The notes beneath the pieces are model-generated. The model ran no database searches and was not told the origin of the DNA. It saw nothing but the letters and a program-made list of their open reading frames with translations. From positions 1-64,000 of the forward strand of contig JAHNUO010000026.1 in assembly GCA_019787685.1 (NCBI GenBank): 64,000 nt of DNA, read 5' to 3'. The translations under genes were made by a program, and so were the position numbers. Every line of letters begins with the position of its first letter. Positions within the stretch are counted from its first letter, which is position 1. Origin of the DNA: Chiua virens (lineage: Eukaryota; Basidiomycota; Agaricomycetes; Boletales; Boletaceae). Shown piece by piece: positions 36,596 through 47,988 of the stretch.

Positions 36596-38717
36596 TTATG
36601 TCGTGGAAGGCCATGAGGGTAAACAAATGAGTTGGAGCCTGGATGGAGAGGAAAGCTGAACGAGTTGGAGCTTCGAAGGAGAAGGAAGCCGAACAAGTGA
36701 AAGCCTGGAGGGGGAGGGAAGGCGAATGAGTTGGAGGCAGGAAGGGGAGGATGCACGGGTTTCAGACGCGGATTGATCAAGTGAAGCCAGCGGAGCAAAA
36801 GGAAAATCTTCGGCGGGATCCACAGGGGTCATGGTACAAAGAGCGGGCGTTGCAGGGCAGGGGGAGGCGCAGGCAGAGAATGGAGAATGGGGCGACATGT
36901 GAGAGGGAGAGTTTAGGATCGACAGTGGGCCAGAGTCTGACGTGGCTGGTGGGGTCGTCTGAGGTGTGCGGGATGGAGAAGTGGTGGATGTGTCTGGCAC
37001 CAGAATACAAGGGCTGCCAGGAGAGGAGACACTTGAAGGACCTGGGGCCATGGGTGGAAGCTGAAAGGGGAGCACAAGGTGTTCCTTAAGGTCCTTGGAT
37101 GTACCACTAACCTGACGTCGCATTCCCTCGACAACTCGACCCATTGACCCATAGCCTATCCGTAAGTTGCGGATCTCCTCTTGAAGTGAAGAACATTCGG
37201 CCACTACTGCCCTCAACTCTGCTTGTAAGAGCTGATAGTCCTGCTCCCATCAGAGCAGGGCTTTCACTCCTTTGTCCCGTTCGTCCCGCATTTGTGCCAA
37301 TTTTTGCCAGAAACTGTGTAGCTCCTCCTTAAGTACGTCCAATTCTTCTTTTGTAGCCATGGGGACTCCATTCAACGAATATGCTCGTCCTGGTGTGAGG
37401 GCCCTTGCGGTAGAGTTGGTGGCAGCAGTAGCAGGAGGGACAGAGCGTGGGTGGATGGGACTGGAGCAATTGACAGACTTGTTGTGATTGCAGGAAGGTC
37501 CAGCAACAGGCGGGGGGGAGGGGCGTTGCTTGCGGCTAGGAACAGGCTTCTTGATCGGTTTTGAGGTTATGACTACCTCCGCTACAATTGTCACGGAAAG
37601 GATCAGTTATACATATCATCAAATTGAATAATGACATACGAATCAGTTTCTTTGATGAAAGACCTGACTGAGATTGTTCTTTCGTATGCGCCACGGGAGA
37701 GGGTGATGGCGGCTTCGACGGGGCAGGTGTCTTAGACCGTGTACAGGATTGTGCGCGCACTGCGGAACGTCCCCACAGCTTGTAATTGTTGGAATAGTCG
37801 CAGCGACGCTTGCCTGTCTTGCAAGGCAGGCATGCAGTGCCGTCTCCGTCCACCGGCCGGTAGCACTTGCTGGGTGTCACTGAAGTAGACTTGACTGGTA
37901 ATAGAATCGATTTGGGAGTCGGTCGCTGGGTATCATCACCCTGAGTCGGAAGTATCCTCTTTCACCTGGGACGACCATATTCAGAGTTTTCATTACTCCC
38001 GTTGACGCTGTTGTCCGGAGCTTTCTTCTTCCTCTGCATATCGTTTTTCCACGCCGCACCTTCCTTTGCATTGTCGAGGCGTTTCAGATTTTTGTTGTCG
38101 TCATGGATTCGCCTACGCCGCGTCGGCTGGCCATGTTCAATGTCCTCACTGTTGTTGTGGGGGTTGTCGTCCTGCACCTTTTTCTTCCCATCGATCTTCT
38201 CCTTGCGACATGCTTCCGCCTGTGCGTCCTCATCAATCTCCATTGCATCCTCTTCCTGCTCTGCTTTGCCTTCCTCCACCGTGACTTCCGCAGCCTTGCG
38301 CTTTCCCAGAACAGACTTCGAAAACTGACCTTCCACTCCATTCCCTTTGACTCCAATCGCCTTCGGCCACCACTCATGCTTCTCCAACATGGCTACATCC
38401 GGATTGCAAATGCTTTCCCAGTCTGGCCAGTCGTGATTCTTCGGCCAGAATGCATCGACCGCAACCAGAAGTTGCGGGATCTCTGTGGCATCAGGCACGG
38501 CTGGTTTTACTGATACCTGGTAAACTTTAGAGGTATGGGACGGAACGCAATCAGAATGATTTCGTACCATTTCTTTGTTGATCTGGGAGACTGCCTGGAT
38601 CCACTTCGGCGCCGGATCCTCATTAGTTCCATACCCTGCTGCTATGTCTCTCTGGAGGATATATTCAATAGCTCGGTTTGCGGATTCCAGAATTGCATTT
38701 GCGTTCTTGGCATTCAT
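36596..38717 (-). pseudogene. Second zinc-cluster protein of the KDZ element, mirror paralogue with a stop
   Basis: Exon 1 (38717-38568, MNAKNANAILESANRAIEYI) ends in Met before a 51-nt intron, as in the paralogue at 22461. Exon 2 starts at 38516; IPQLLVAVDAFW and DWPDWESICNPD match RLLIAVDHFW and QWPDWQRICDND of the left copy. An acidic/basic stretch follows, then CYRPVDGDGTACLPCKTGKRRC. Only the last four cysteines of the six-Cys cluster are present; I see no first C-x2-C. A coiled coil (LKEELHSFWQKLAQMRDE) is cut by TGA at 37250-37252 and resumes in the same frame (WEQDYQLLQAELRAVV), so a nonsense mutation is likely. The tail repeats LPSPSRL-type units. The join near 37950 is unresolved. 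Confidence 0.6.
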
Positions 38718-38939
38718 AGTTAATTGAAGATGGGAGATGAGATGAGAAATAAAAGCGAAAAAAGTTGTGTTGTGGTACCTTCAGTTTCAACGAACAAGGG
38801 AATTCCCACGGGTCACAATAAACCACATTGATCTCGTGCCACAACTAAGTTCGTTTGAATTCTGAAGCTTGTCTGACGTCCGCAATCAGTCTCCACCTTT
38901 CCTTCTCACTCAGTCTCCCACTTCAATCATCAATCATCA

Positions 38940-40614
38940 ATGCCACCATGCACGCGCTGTGTCAAATTTGCGCGTCATGGTAAGAGCTCATTTATATAGC
39001 TCTGAGTCGGTTCTATAACTCATTATCGTGTTTGCAGCGGAAATGTTCATCTTGCCATCATCATCCACGAGCTCGATTGAATCCGAAAAAGAAGTTCAAC
39101 AATCATCGGGTACTTCAGCACCGACGTCTGCGGACGAATTACTTCCTAAGCCATCACAGCTCTGCTTTCCCTCTCCACCTGAGACAGGCAGCACGAGTGG
39201 GGCACCATCCACACCACATAATGACTTTGTTCCACTATCACAGCTCAAATTTCCAGCTCCACTGACCAAGCGAAGATGAGATGTTGATACCAGCGTCAAA
39301 GAACCCGACGGACCAATTGACTCCATACCACTCTCTCAACTTCGCTTTTCCCGGCCCCCTGCAAAGTGCCCAAGAACTGATGCGGACTCTCCCTGCACAA
39401 GTCGCGACATTGCGGATTGCGCACGGTCCAATATCCATAAGGGTGAAGATTCAATTCTGTCCAAGTCGATGGGACAGAAAAGCCGATCTCCAACAGAGCT
39501 GGAGTGTCCACCTCCTCCTCGCGAGCGTCTTACACCTTTTCAGAATGTTGACAACATCCCTCTGTGCCAGCTTAAGCTTCCCTCTCCTCCGGTCAAGCGT
39601 TCTCTGCCTCCTCAAGACATTGACAACACCCCCCTGTCGCAGCTTGAATTTCCTTCCCCTCCGATCAAATCTCTGAGCCCTCCTCGAGGCACTGACAGGA
39701 CACCTCATTTTCAGCTGAAGTTTCCGCCACCTCCCGACATAACTCGAACACCTACGAGTACCATCCTGTCTTCTCAGTGTCTACCAAGTACTGAGCGCCA
39801 AGTGGCCCCAGCGGACATCGATACCACACCGCTCACAGAGCTCAAGTTTCCATCACCTTCTGTCACGCGTGCAGAGGCAGAGTCATCATGTGGCCCCAAT
39901 ATGATCCTCACGTTTACACAAATGTCCACTCCAACAACTTCCCGTTCAATTGTGGTCTCCACTTCTAATGAAATAGATATGCGAGCAATGGCTACAGGTG
40001 GGTATTGACCCTTTTCGTGTCACAAAGAGAATGCTGAATAGTACCTAGGGATTGTGCCATCCGATTGCCCTTCATCTTTGCCGCAATTCTTATTTCAGCC
40101 TTTAATGGAAGATTTATCGCAGGAGGTCTTGCAATGGCGTGATCCGGCGCAATGTATAAAGGAGATGGAGAAGGTGGTCCAATCAATGCAAAGATTTTGT
40201 GAGTTTCACAGGTAGTTTGTTTCGGCCAGAAAGTAAACTGAAGTTTGTCATTTATCCTCTGCTTTAAAGCCCCCAATGTGGTAGAAAACAAGGCTGAGCG
40301 CTTGCGGGCGGATGAGGGATTTGAACTACCCACTGGAATTATTCTAGGTGTGTCTTTTCTTATATAGTATATGACCCTGCGTTAACAGTCCTTGAGACGT
40401 ACTGGAAGCGCGGGAAAATCTTGAAGACAGGCACGAGCATCTACGCTACAACAGCGAGTACGACAAACCCATTCTCGACGTAATCAATCGATTTTGGTGT
40501 AGGTTTGCCAGCATAGCGGAAAAGCGGAGGGCCGTACGACGGGAGATATTGATGAAATGTGAAGTATTAGAGCGGATTCAGAGAGATAGATGGAGGGCCA
40601 ATCTGCTCGGATGA
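38940..40614 (+). pseudogene. Peptide-repeat protein (PLSQLKFPSPP units), one in-frame stop
   Basis: Exons 38940-38979, 39038-39997, 40049-40198, 40270-40347 and 40397-40614 join in phase to 481 codons. The N-terminus has MPPCTRCVKF, a CxxC start reminiscent of zinc clusters. Residues ~60-300 carry at least seven copies of a 20-30-residue repeat with core PLSQLKFPSPP (also PLCQLKLPSPP, PLSQLEFPSPP, PLTELKFPSPS). The C-terminal ~120 residues are a basic helical domain (ENLEDRHEHLRYNSEY, RFASIAEKRRAVRREIL). One TGA at 39277-39279 interrupts the frame between PLTKRR and DVDTSVKEP. I do not recognise the family. It is divergent from the zinc-cluster paralogue, whose own tail has similar LPSPS repeats. 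Confidence 0.6.
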
Positions 40615-40799
40615 ATACTTTGTATTCGAATTTCAATATATTCTTTGCTCGTCGTCCATCGAAGGGGTTTGCGGGGAATGCAGCTCATCCCAAGCCCAAT
40701 ACAGATGCGTTCCGGGTACACAGCCACGACGAAGGCAGTGGACGGAACAGATCATTAATTAAACCACGCGTTGCTGAGTCGTTGTCGCCCGCAATAGGT

Positions 40800-42600
40800 A
40801 GTATCTACCCTACCTATTTCCATCCGTTGAGAATATACAGGCCCGCATGTCTTAGGTACCCGGTCTGGGCCCACACGTTTGATCGCATGTTTATCGGCTC
40901 AATTCAAGCGGGGACCCGCAGGTCTCATCACTCATGTGACCTATCTGCCAACCCCACATCGCCACAGCCGTGGCCCCGCATGTCTCATTCAAATTTGTAG
41001 ATGGCCTGTCCAGGCCCACTGGTGTGATCCCACAGCTATCCGCTGAGCACATACAATCCCGCACGCCTCATTGAGCTTCCAGCTATTATTTTCGTGTCGC
41101 CCCCCCATGTGATTGCACTTCCATGTGCCAAGCATACAATGGCCCGCACACCTCATCCACTGCCCTTGCAGGTCCACACATGTGAATTTATTTCTACCCG
41201 CAAAGCATGTATGGGCCCGTATATCACACCGAGGTTACGGTGATCTCATGTTCGTTCGTACCGCGTGCATGGGCCGGCCTGTCTCATCCCGGTTGCATCC
41301 ACCATGCCCGTGTGGGGCCACACATGAGATTTTGTTGCCATCCGCAAAGCATGCATGTGGGCCCGCCTGTGGGATTGATGTTGCGGCTACCATGCCAATG
41401 CGGGGCCACACGCGTGATTCGATTTTCCTGCACAAAGCGTTCATGGGCCCGCGTGTCTCATCCAGGCCGCATCCACCATGCTTGTGCGAGCCTACATCCG
41501 CAAAGAATGCATGGGCCTGCCTATATCATCGCGGTTGCATCCACCATGCCCACGCATGTAATTCGAGTTCCACCCACACAGAGTGGCATGGGCCCCCCTG
41601 TGTCATCGAGGTCGCATCCACCATACCCATGCGGGCACACCTGTGAGATCCAGTTGCCATCCGCAAAGAGGCCCGTCTGTGTCATCAATGTTGCGGCCAC
41701 CATGCTGATCGGGCCCATACGTGTGATTTGATTTCCATCCGCAAGGCGTGCATGGGCCCGCCTGTCTCATCTAGGTTGCAACTACCATTCCCGCGTGGGT
41801 CCATACATGAGATTTGGCTTCCGCCCGCAAGGCCCGCATGGGCCCACCCCGGTCATCGAGGCTGCAGCTACCATACTTGGTCGGACCCACACGTGTGATC
41901 TCATGTTCATCCGCATAGCATGTGTGGGCTCGCCTGTCTCATCCAGGTTGTATCCACCATGCCCTTGCGGGCCCACACATGTGATCACATGTCCAGCCAC
42001 CGAGCACACATGGGCCCGCCTGTGTCATCCTGGTTGCAGCAACCATCCCCATACGGGCTCACACGTGTGATTGCATGTCTATCCACCGAGCACACGTGGG
42101 CCCGCCTGTCTTATCCTTGTTGTGGCTACTATGCCCTTACGGGCCCACATGTGTAATTGCATTCCCACCCACCGAGCATACATGGGCCTGCCAGTGTCAT
42201 CGATGTTGCATCCACCGTGCCCTGCGGGCCCACACATGTGATTCGACTTTCATCTGCAATGCATGCATGGGCCCGCCTATCTCATCCAGGTTGTATCCAC
42301 CATGCCTGTGCGGGCCCACACGTGTGATTCAATTTCTATCCGCACAGCATGTGTGGGCCCGCATGTCTCATCGACGTTGCAGATACTATGCTCACGTGGG
42401 CTCACACATGTGATCGCATGTCTATTTGCTGAGCACTCACGAGCCCGCACATCTAATCAAGGTTCCGGCTATCATTCCTGTGTGGGCCCACCCAGCTGAT
42501 TGTATTTCCATCCGCCGAGCACACAAGGGCCCGCACGTCTTATCGAGATTCCATATATTATGCCAGTGCGGGCCCGCACATCCTGGTTCATATATTGATA
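40800..42600 (-). repeat. Inner right GGGCCC array, inverted and diverged copy of 20.5-22.2 kb
   Basis: The complement matches the left array unit by unit. For example ~41130 mirrors ~21850 (GGCCAT...TATGCTTGGC), and 42430 mirrors 20500 (TGTGCGGGCTC). Divergence is clearly higher than in the outer pair at 45690-46962. Confidence 0.8.
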
Positions 42601-42759
42601 TGGGCTGCTCATCCACCCTTGGCAGCACTTTTTTCAACCTCCGATGGTCTTTCAGACCATTTACCGCCTACAAGGAAAATTGGTCTGAGAGACCCCGCCA
42701 CTCGCCTCCCTCACCACCATAGGCCAAAATAGGCCAAATATGATTACACAGTTTCTCAT

Positions 42760-44750
42760 CTGCCTCGCAAGCTCGTCTCACAGCCATCCATGAAGTCTGT
42801 ATGCTGTCAACGAAGACCACTCACGAGCTTCCTCGACCATACCTCATTGCCCTCGCCCTCCCTCGTGAGGCATCGTCGAGGCCTCGCAAGAACCACTCCC
42901 GAGCCCTGATCGAGCCTCGATACCTCCCGACACGCACGGACGCTCCCGCCCTTCCTGTCTCACGCCTGCTCGGCCTCGCTCGACGCCCTGCTCTCGCTGC
43001 CCCGCCCCACTGTTTTCTGTGCGTCGGCATGAACGCACACATGCCACGCGGCCCCCGCCTACCCCTTCGCTTCACCACCCCGGCCTGCCAAATGACACAA
43101 TGGCGACAACAATGGCAACGACGCACTATTGTCGTCGTCGTCGTCGTCGTTGCGTCGTTGCGTCGCCCTTCCCCACCCTTTCCCATCATCCCACCCAACG
43201 ACAACGACACGATGACCGCGGTATTGCGGCCATCGTGTCGCTGTCGCTGTCGTTGCGTCGTCATCGTTGCGTTGCCCCCATCGCGTCGCGTCACCTTTCC
43301 CTCACCTTCATCCCACCCGACGATGACAACAACGCGATAACCACGTTGTCGACATCGCGTTGCATCGCCCTTCCACCACTAGCTCCCTCAGGCTCCCCCC
43401 CCCCCCCCCTCATCCCACCCGACAACGACGACACGACGACAACGACATGATAACCATGTCGTCGTCGTTGTGTCATTGCCGTCACATCGTCATCCTCGTG
43501 GCATCCTCGTCCTCATACCCAAGCCTGTCGAATGATGCGATGGCGATGGCAACAACAACGTCGCGATAATCACGTTAGCGTGATCGTCGCGTCATTGTCG
43601 TCGTCGTCGTCGTTTTGCTCCCATCCCGCCCAGTCCTCACCATGCCGTCGCACTCACCCTGCTCTCACCCTTTTCTCACCCTCTCGCCTCGTCTCCCCCA
43701 CTGGAAATGACAACGACGATGTGATAACCGCGATGTTGCAGTTATCGTGTCGTCGTCGTCGTCGTCGTCGTCGTGTCGCCCTTCCCCACCCTTTTCTGCC
43801 GTCCCACCCGACGATGACAACGCAATAACCGTGCCACGTGGCCCACGCCCACCCCTTCACTTCACCACTCCGGCCTGCCAAATGACACGATGGCAACGAC
43901 AACGACAACGGCGCTATAACCGCGATAACGCGGTTATTGTGTCGTCGTCGTTGTCGTCAGGCGAGGGAAGGGCGAGGCGAGGAGAGGCAAGGCAAGGCAA
44001 GGCGAGCCTGAGGGTGACGACAACGAGGGCGACGACGACGACGACGACGTGACGACCGCATTATCGCGGTTGTCGCGTCGTTTTCGTTGTTTTCGTCAGG
44101 CGAGAGGCGAGGGCGACGACGACGATGACATGACAACCGCGTTGTAGCGGTTATCACGTCGTTGTCGTTGTCGTTGGCGTCATCAGGCGAGGTGAGGGGT
44201 GAGGCAAGGCGAAGGCGACTCGGAGAGCAACGAAGGCAACGACGACGTGATAACCATATCGCATCGTCGTTGTCATCGTTGTCATCATCGTCAGGCGGGA
44301 TGAGGCGAGAGGTGAGGCGACGAAGGTGCCACCAAGACGAGGGCGACGAGAGCAAGATCGAGAGCGACGAGGGCGACGACAACGTGACGACCGCATTATA
44401 GCGGTTATCACGTCGTCGTCGTCGTCGTCGTCGTCGGGCAAGGTGGGGCGAAAGGTGAGGTGATGAAGGCGAAGACGAGGCGACGAGGGCAAGAGCGAGA
44501 GCGATGAGGACGACGACAACGTGACGACCGCGTCATAGCGGTTATCACGTCGTCGTCGTCGTCGTTGTCGGGCAAGGTAGGGCGAAAGGTGAGGCGAGGG
44601 CGAGGTCGACGAGTTGAGGGAGAGGCAAGGTGAGGTGATGTGAAGGCGGCGACGAGGGGGAGAGCGACGACGACGACGTGACAACCGCATTATAACGGTT
44701 ATCGCGTCGTCGTCGTTGCCGTCGGACAAGGTGAGAACACATACCTGTAG
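42760..44750. repeat. GTC/GAC low-complexity field with repeated hairpins
   Basis: GC-rich (GTC)n and (GAC)n runs are punctuated by palindromes of the type GACAACCGCGTTGTAGCGGTTA, centred near 43735, 43930, 44065, 44145, 44400, 44537 and 44695. In each, an AACCGC arm faces a GCGGTT arm across 4-6 nt, flanked by GTCGTC on one side and GACGAC on the other, so the stems extend. A C14 run lies at about 43397-43410. No coding sequence is supported; long frames here follow from the repeat. Confidence 0.75.
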
Positions 44751-45689
44751 CTGTACCCGTGCACGCGTACATAACTCGCGCTACGGGTATGGGTATGGGC
44801 ACGGGTCACAAGAGTGTGACCCGTACCCATGCAGAACCCTATATATCATCCTGACGAGGCAACTTGAAGCCTGAGGGTGGTAACACAGGAGGGAAAGACG
44901 AGGGTGGATGGTATGACACAGTGGTGTGTCATCGCAGCGGAACAACAGGTTGGTGGCACAACTTGAAAGGCCTGGGGGTGGTAGCATGAAGGAAGGAAGG
45001 AAGGGGGGACAACTTGATGAGGGAAGTGCAACATGCGATGCGACAGCACAAGGACACGACAGTGCTGTGTCACATTGTCGTGTCGTGGTGGTGCAATTGT
45101 AATTCTACGGGATGATCCGAGCCAATCACGTAACGAATAATGATCCTACTGATTCTGATTCTGTAATAGTTGTGATATTCTCCTCTCTTTCACTTTATCA
45201 GGCTTCAGCAGTGATCCAGCTTCCTCCAAACTATGCAGGCCTCATTGAATGATGTATATATAGATATTCTGCCATATATATTACTGCCCATAATGTCTTG
45301 AACATTATCTAGGACACATTTATTACTTTTGTGCAATGAATATATTCAAAGGGATTTAAAGGGTATATTGTCAGGGCAATGTTGTATTATCCTGGCTCCT
45401 ATGCTACTCTAATACTCTCTATTTTACTGTATTTTTTGGATGAGGATTGAAGACGTGAGGAGCGACTCAAACATATGAGATGCGTGGGAAACCATCTGAA
45501 AACTTAGGAGACTTTGAAAACAAATCAAAAACTTGACATTGTGGCTTCCACAACGCCTTAAGCACCATTCTAAGTAGTAGATAATCTATTTAACATGCCA
45601 TATAACATGTGTACACTGTGTGCCTAGCCTATCCTAATTCCTAAGACATCAAAATTGCGAACATGCATTCCATGAGGTTACTTTGAGCA
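44751..45689. other. Spacer with GGGTAT palindrome and no gene
   Basis: At about 44785-44845 an inverted GGGTATGGGTATGGGCACGG / CCCGTACCCATGCAGAACCC structure shares its outer end with the MITE-like element at 17665. The remaining ~840 bp is AT-richer and featureless. Confidence 0.45.
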
Positions 45690-46962
45690 TACATGGCTAC
45701 CATGCCGTTGCGGGCCCACACATGTGATTCGATTTCCCTGCGCAAAGCGTGCATGGGCCCGCATGTATCATCCAGGTTGCATCCACCATGCCCGTGCGGG
45801 CCCACACGTATGATTCGAGTTCCACCCGCAAAGAATGCATGGGCCCGCCTATATCATCGCGGTTGCATCCACCATGCCCACACGTGTAATTTGTGTTCCA
45901 CCCGCACAGAGTGGCATGGGCCTGCCTGTGTCATCCATGGGCCCGCCTATATCATCGCGGTTGCATCCACCATGCCCATGCATGTAATGTGTGTTCCACC
46001 CGCACAGAGTGGCATGGGCCCCCCTGTGTCATCGAGGTCGCATCACCATACCCGTGCGGGAACACATGTGAGATCCGGTCGCCATCCGCAAAGAGGCCCA
46101 TCTGTGTCATCGATGTTGCGGCCACCCTGCCGATCGGGCCCATACATGTGATTTGATTTCCATCTGCAAAGCGTGCATGGGCCCGCCTGTCTCATCTAGA
46201 TTGCAACTCCCATTCCCGCGCGGGTCCACACGTGAGATTTGGCTTCCGCCCACAAGGCCCGCATGGGCCCACCTCGGTCATCGAGGCTGCAGCTACCATA
46301 CCCGGTCAGGCCCACAGGTGTGATCTCATGTTCATCCTCACAGCATGCATGGGCCCACCTGTCTCATCCAGGTTGTATCCACCATGCCCTTGCGGGCCCA
46401 CACGTGTGATTCAATTTCTATCCGCACAGCATGTGTGGGCCCACATGTCTCATCGATGTTGCAGATACTATGCTCACACGGGCTCACACATGTGATCGCA
46501 TGTCTATTCGTGAAGCACTCATGAGCCCGCACATCTAATCAAACTGGCTATCATTCCCGTGTGGGCCTGTTCGTGCGATCTGTTTTCCATCCAATATGTT
46601 TTTTGCGGGCCTACTTGTCTCTATGTGACCCCGTCTATCTTTGTCTGTGGGCCCGATCGTGTGATCGGGACGACGTCCGCTATGCCCTCGCAGGCCCTTT
46701 CATGTTTGCTCACCTGGTCCGCACGGGTATATGGATTCTATACCCTGTCCCTTGGCGGGTTCCCTCGTCTATAGGTTTGTGGGCTCCTATACACCATCTG
46801 GGCCTGTCTCGTTGAAAACAATTCATACCTCCCCCTGCTCAGGCAGGCCCACCCACGTATATATGAGTGCCTTCCGGGCCCGCAATGGGTTCTCCATGTG
46901 CATGGTGATATTGTCAGTCCGGGCTGCTCGTGTACATCGTGATAATGTGACTGCATTATGTG
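45690..46962 (-). repeat. Right terminal GGGCCC array, near-identical inverted copy of 20.08-21.35 kb
   Basis: The complement reads through the same unit order as the left end to the outermost ATGCAGTCACATTATCAC. Differences are few, mostly single transitions. Confidence 0.85.
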
Positions 46963-46970
46963 TCCCTGGA

Positions 46971-47988
46971 CTGCCAGGGTTCTCCCCAAAGCTATCCGGA
47001 AAACAGGGTGGCGTTCATGATTGAGCTTTCACCGAATCGTACGCGATCTCCTTCCCGGTCCTTCCGCGCATTGTCAGGGATGTCAATTCAATATTCAATC
47101 ACCACTCTCGCACGTCGCCTTGTTCTCCAACTCCCCTGCCTGTACGCACCACGCCCAATCCTGTACCATCTGAATACCGCGCGCTCGGTGTTCAATGTGC
47201 TCCCGCTGTCATTCATCTATCTCCTTCAGGTTTCAGGCTTCTGGCACTATGCATGATGTGATTCGTCAGCCTGCTTCAAAACTGATCTCACATGTCAGCT
47301 TTCTCGCTCCTACTGCAAAATGTCAACACGGAAACAAAAGAGAGTGAAGCAACAACAAACCTGGTGATAGCCGAAGGCTGGCGCAGGCATGGTGGACGTA
47401 TCTCGAGCTACGGCGTCGTGAGAAGTGGTATCGGAATAGACGGGACGAGCCAATGCCTAGAGGGGACTGACGTCGTCACCCCTGTTGTCAGGTTCAGAGT
47501 CGTGGCAACGAGATGGCTAGTGTGAGCTCAAAGCAAAAAATGTCAGACGGATCGTTGCAAGTTGGTGGCCAGGACAATGGACTCGAGACTGTCGCGCAGT
47601 CTATGACGTGCAACTCCGTGAGAAGCGATGCAGTCGAGGCGCAACGTTGAATGACTTGACTTTCCCGTCCCTGCAAGCTGCGAAGAGTTGCTGTACATCG
47701 TCAAGGTGAATGCTTGGATGATTTCTGAGCGTGTCTTCCTCCGTGTCAACTAGAATGGTGACCAGTTTGTCACCGGCGCATCACTCGAAGTACGAAACTC
47801 TATATTACAAAGGTTACAGTGAACTAAGTTAGCAAGTACCAGAGTATATACTAGGTTGAAGCGCTGAATGGAAGCGGGTGGACGGTCAATAAGGTTTTGA
47901 TTATAACCACAACTCCCGTAATATCTGGCGGCAGGACCCCACCGGAACCAGAATCCCCATTTTGAAAGGCCCACCGTGCAGTACAGGC
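46971..47988. other. Right flank of the element, no gene seen
   Basis: Short open stretches only; the 3' end of the DUF6534-type gene lies at 47989. Confidence 0.4.

Larger units (their letters stand above)
20079..46962. mobile_element. Giant KDZ-class DNA transposon (~26.9 kb) with TET/JBP and other cargo
   Basis: The outer ends are inverted copies of each other: 20084-~21345 matches the complement of 45690-46956 almost base for base. The shared outermost motif is ATGCAGTCACATTATCAC. Flanking TCCCTGGG (20071-20078) and TCCCTGGA (46963-46970), in direct orientation, are a candidate 8-bp target duplication with one mismatch; 8 bp is the size I recall for Zisupton-type elements. Inside lie a KDZ transposase, a TET/JBP dioxygenase, two mirror-image zinc-cluster genes and other cargo. 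KDZ elements in mushroom-forming fungi are known to carry TET/JBP genes. The right border is less certain because a diverged inverted array also ends near 42600; the element could instead be 20079-42600 with a second fragment beside it. Confidence 0.65.

Noticed and set aside
42820..44800. Arg/Asp/Ser-rich open frames in the GTC/GAC field
   Set aside because: Triplet-repeat sequence lacks stops by composition; the frames encode only low-complexity runs.
20079..46962. Starship-type giant element
   Set aside because: No tyrosine-recombinase (DUF3435) captain gene was seen; the transposase is clearly of the KDZ family and the ends are inverted repeats.
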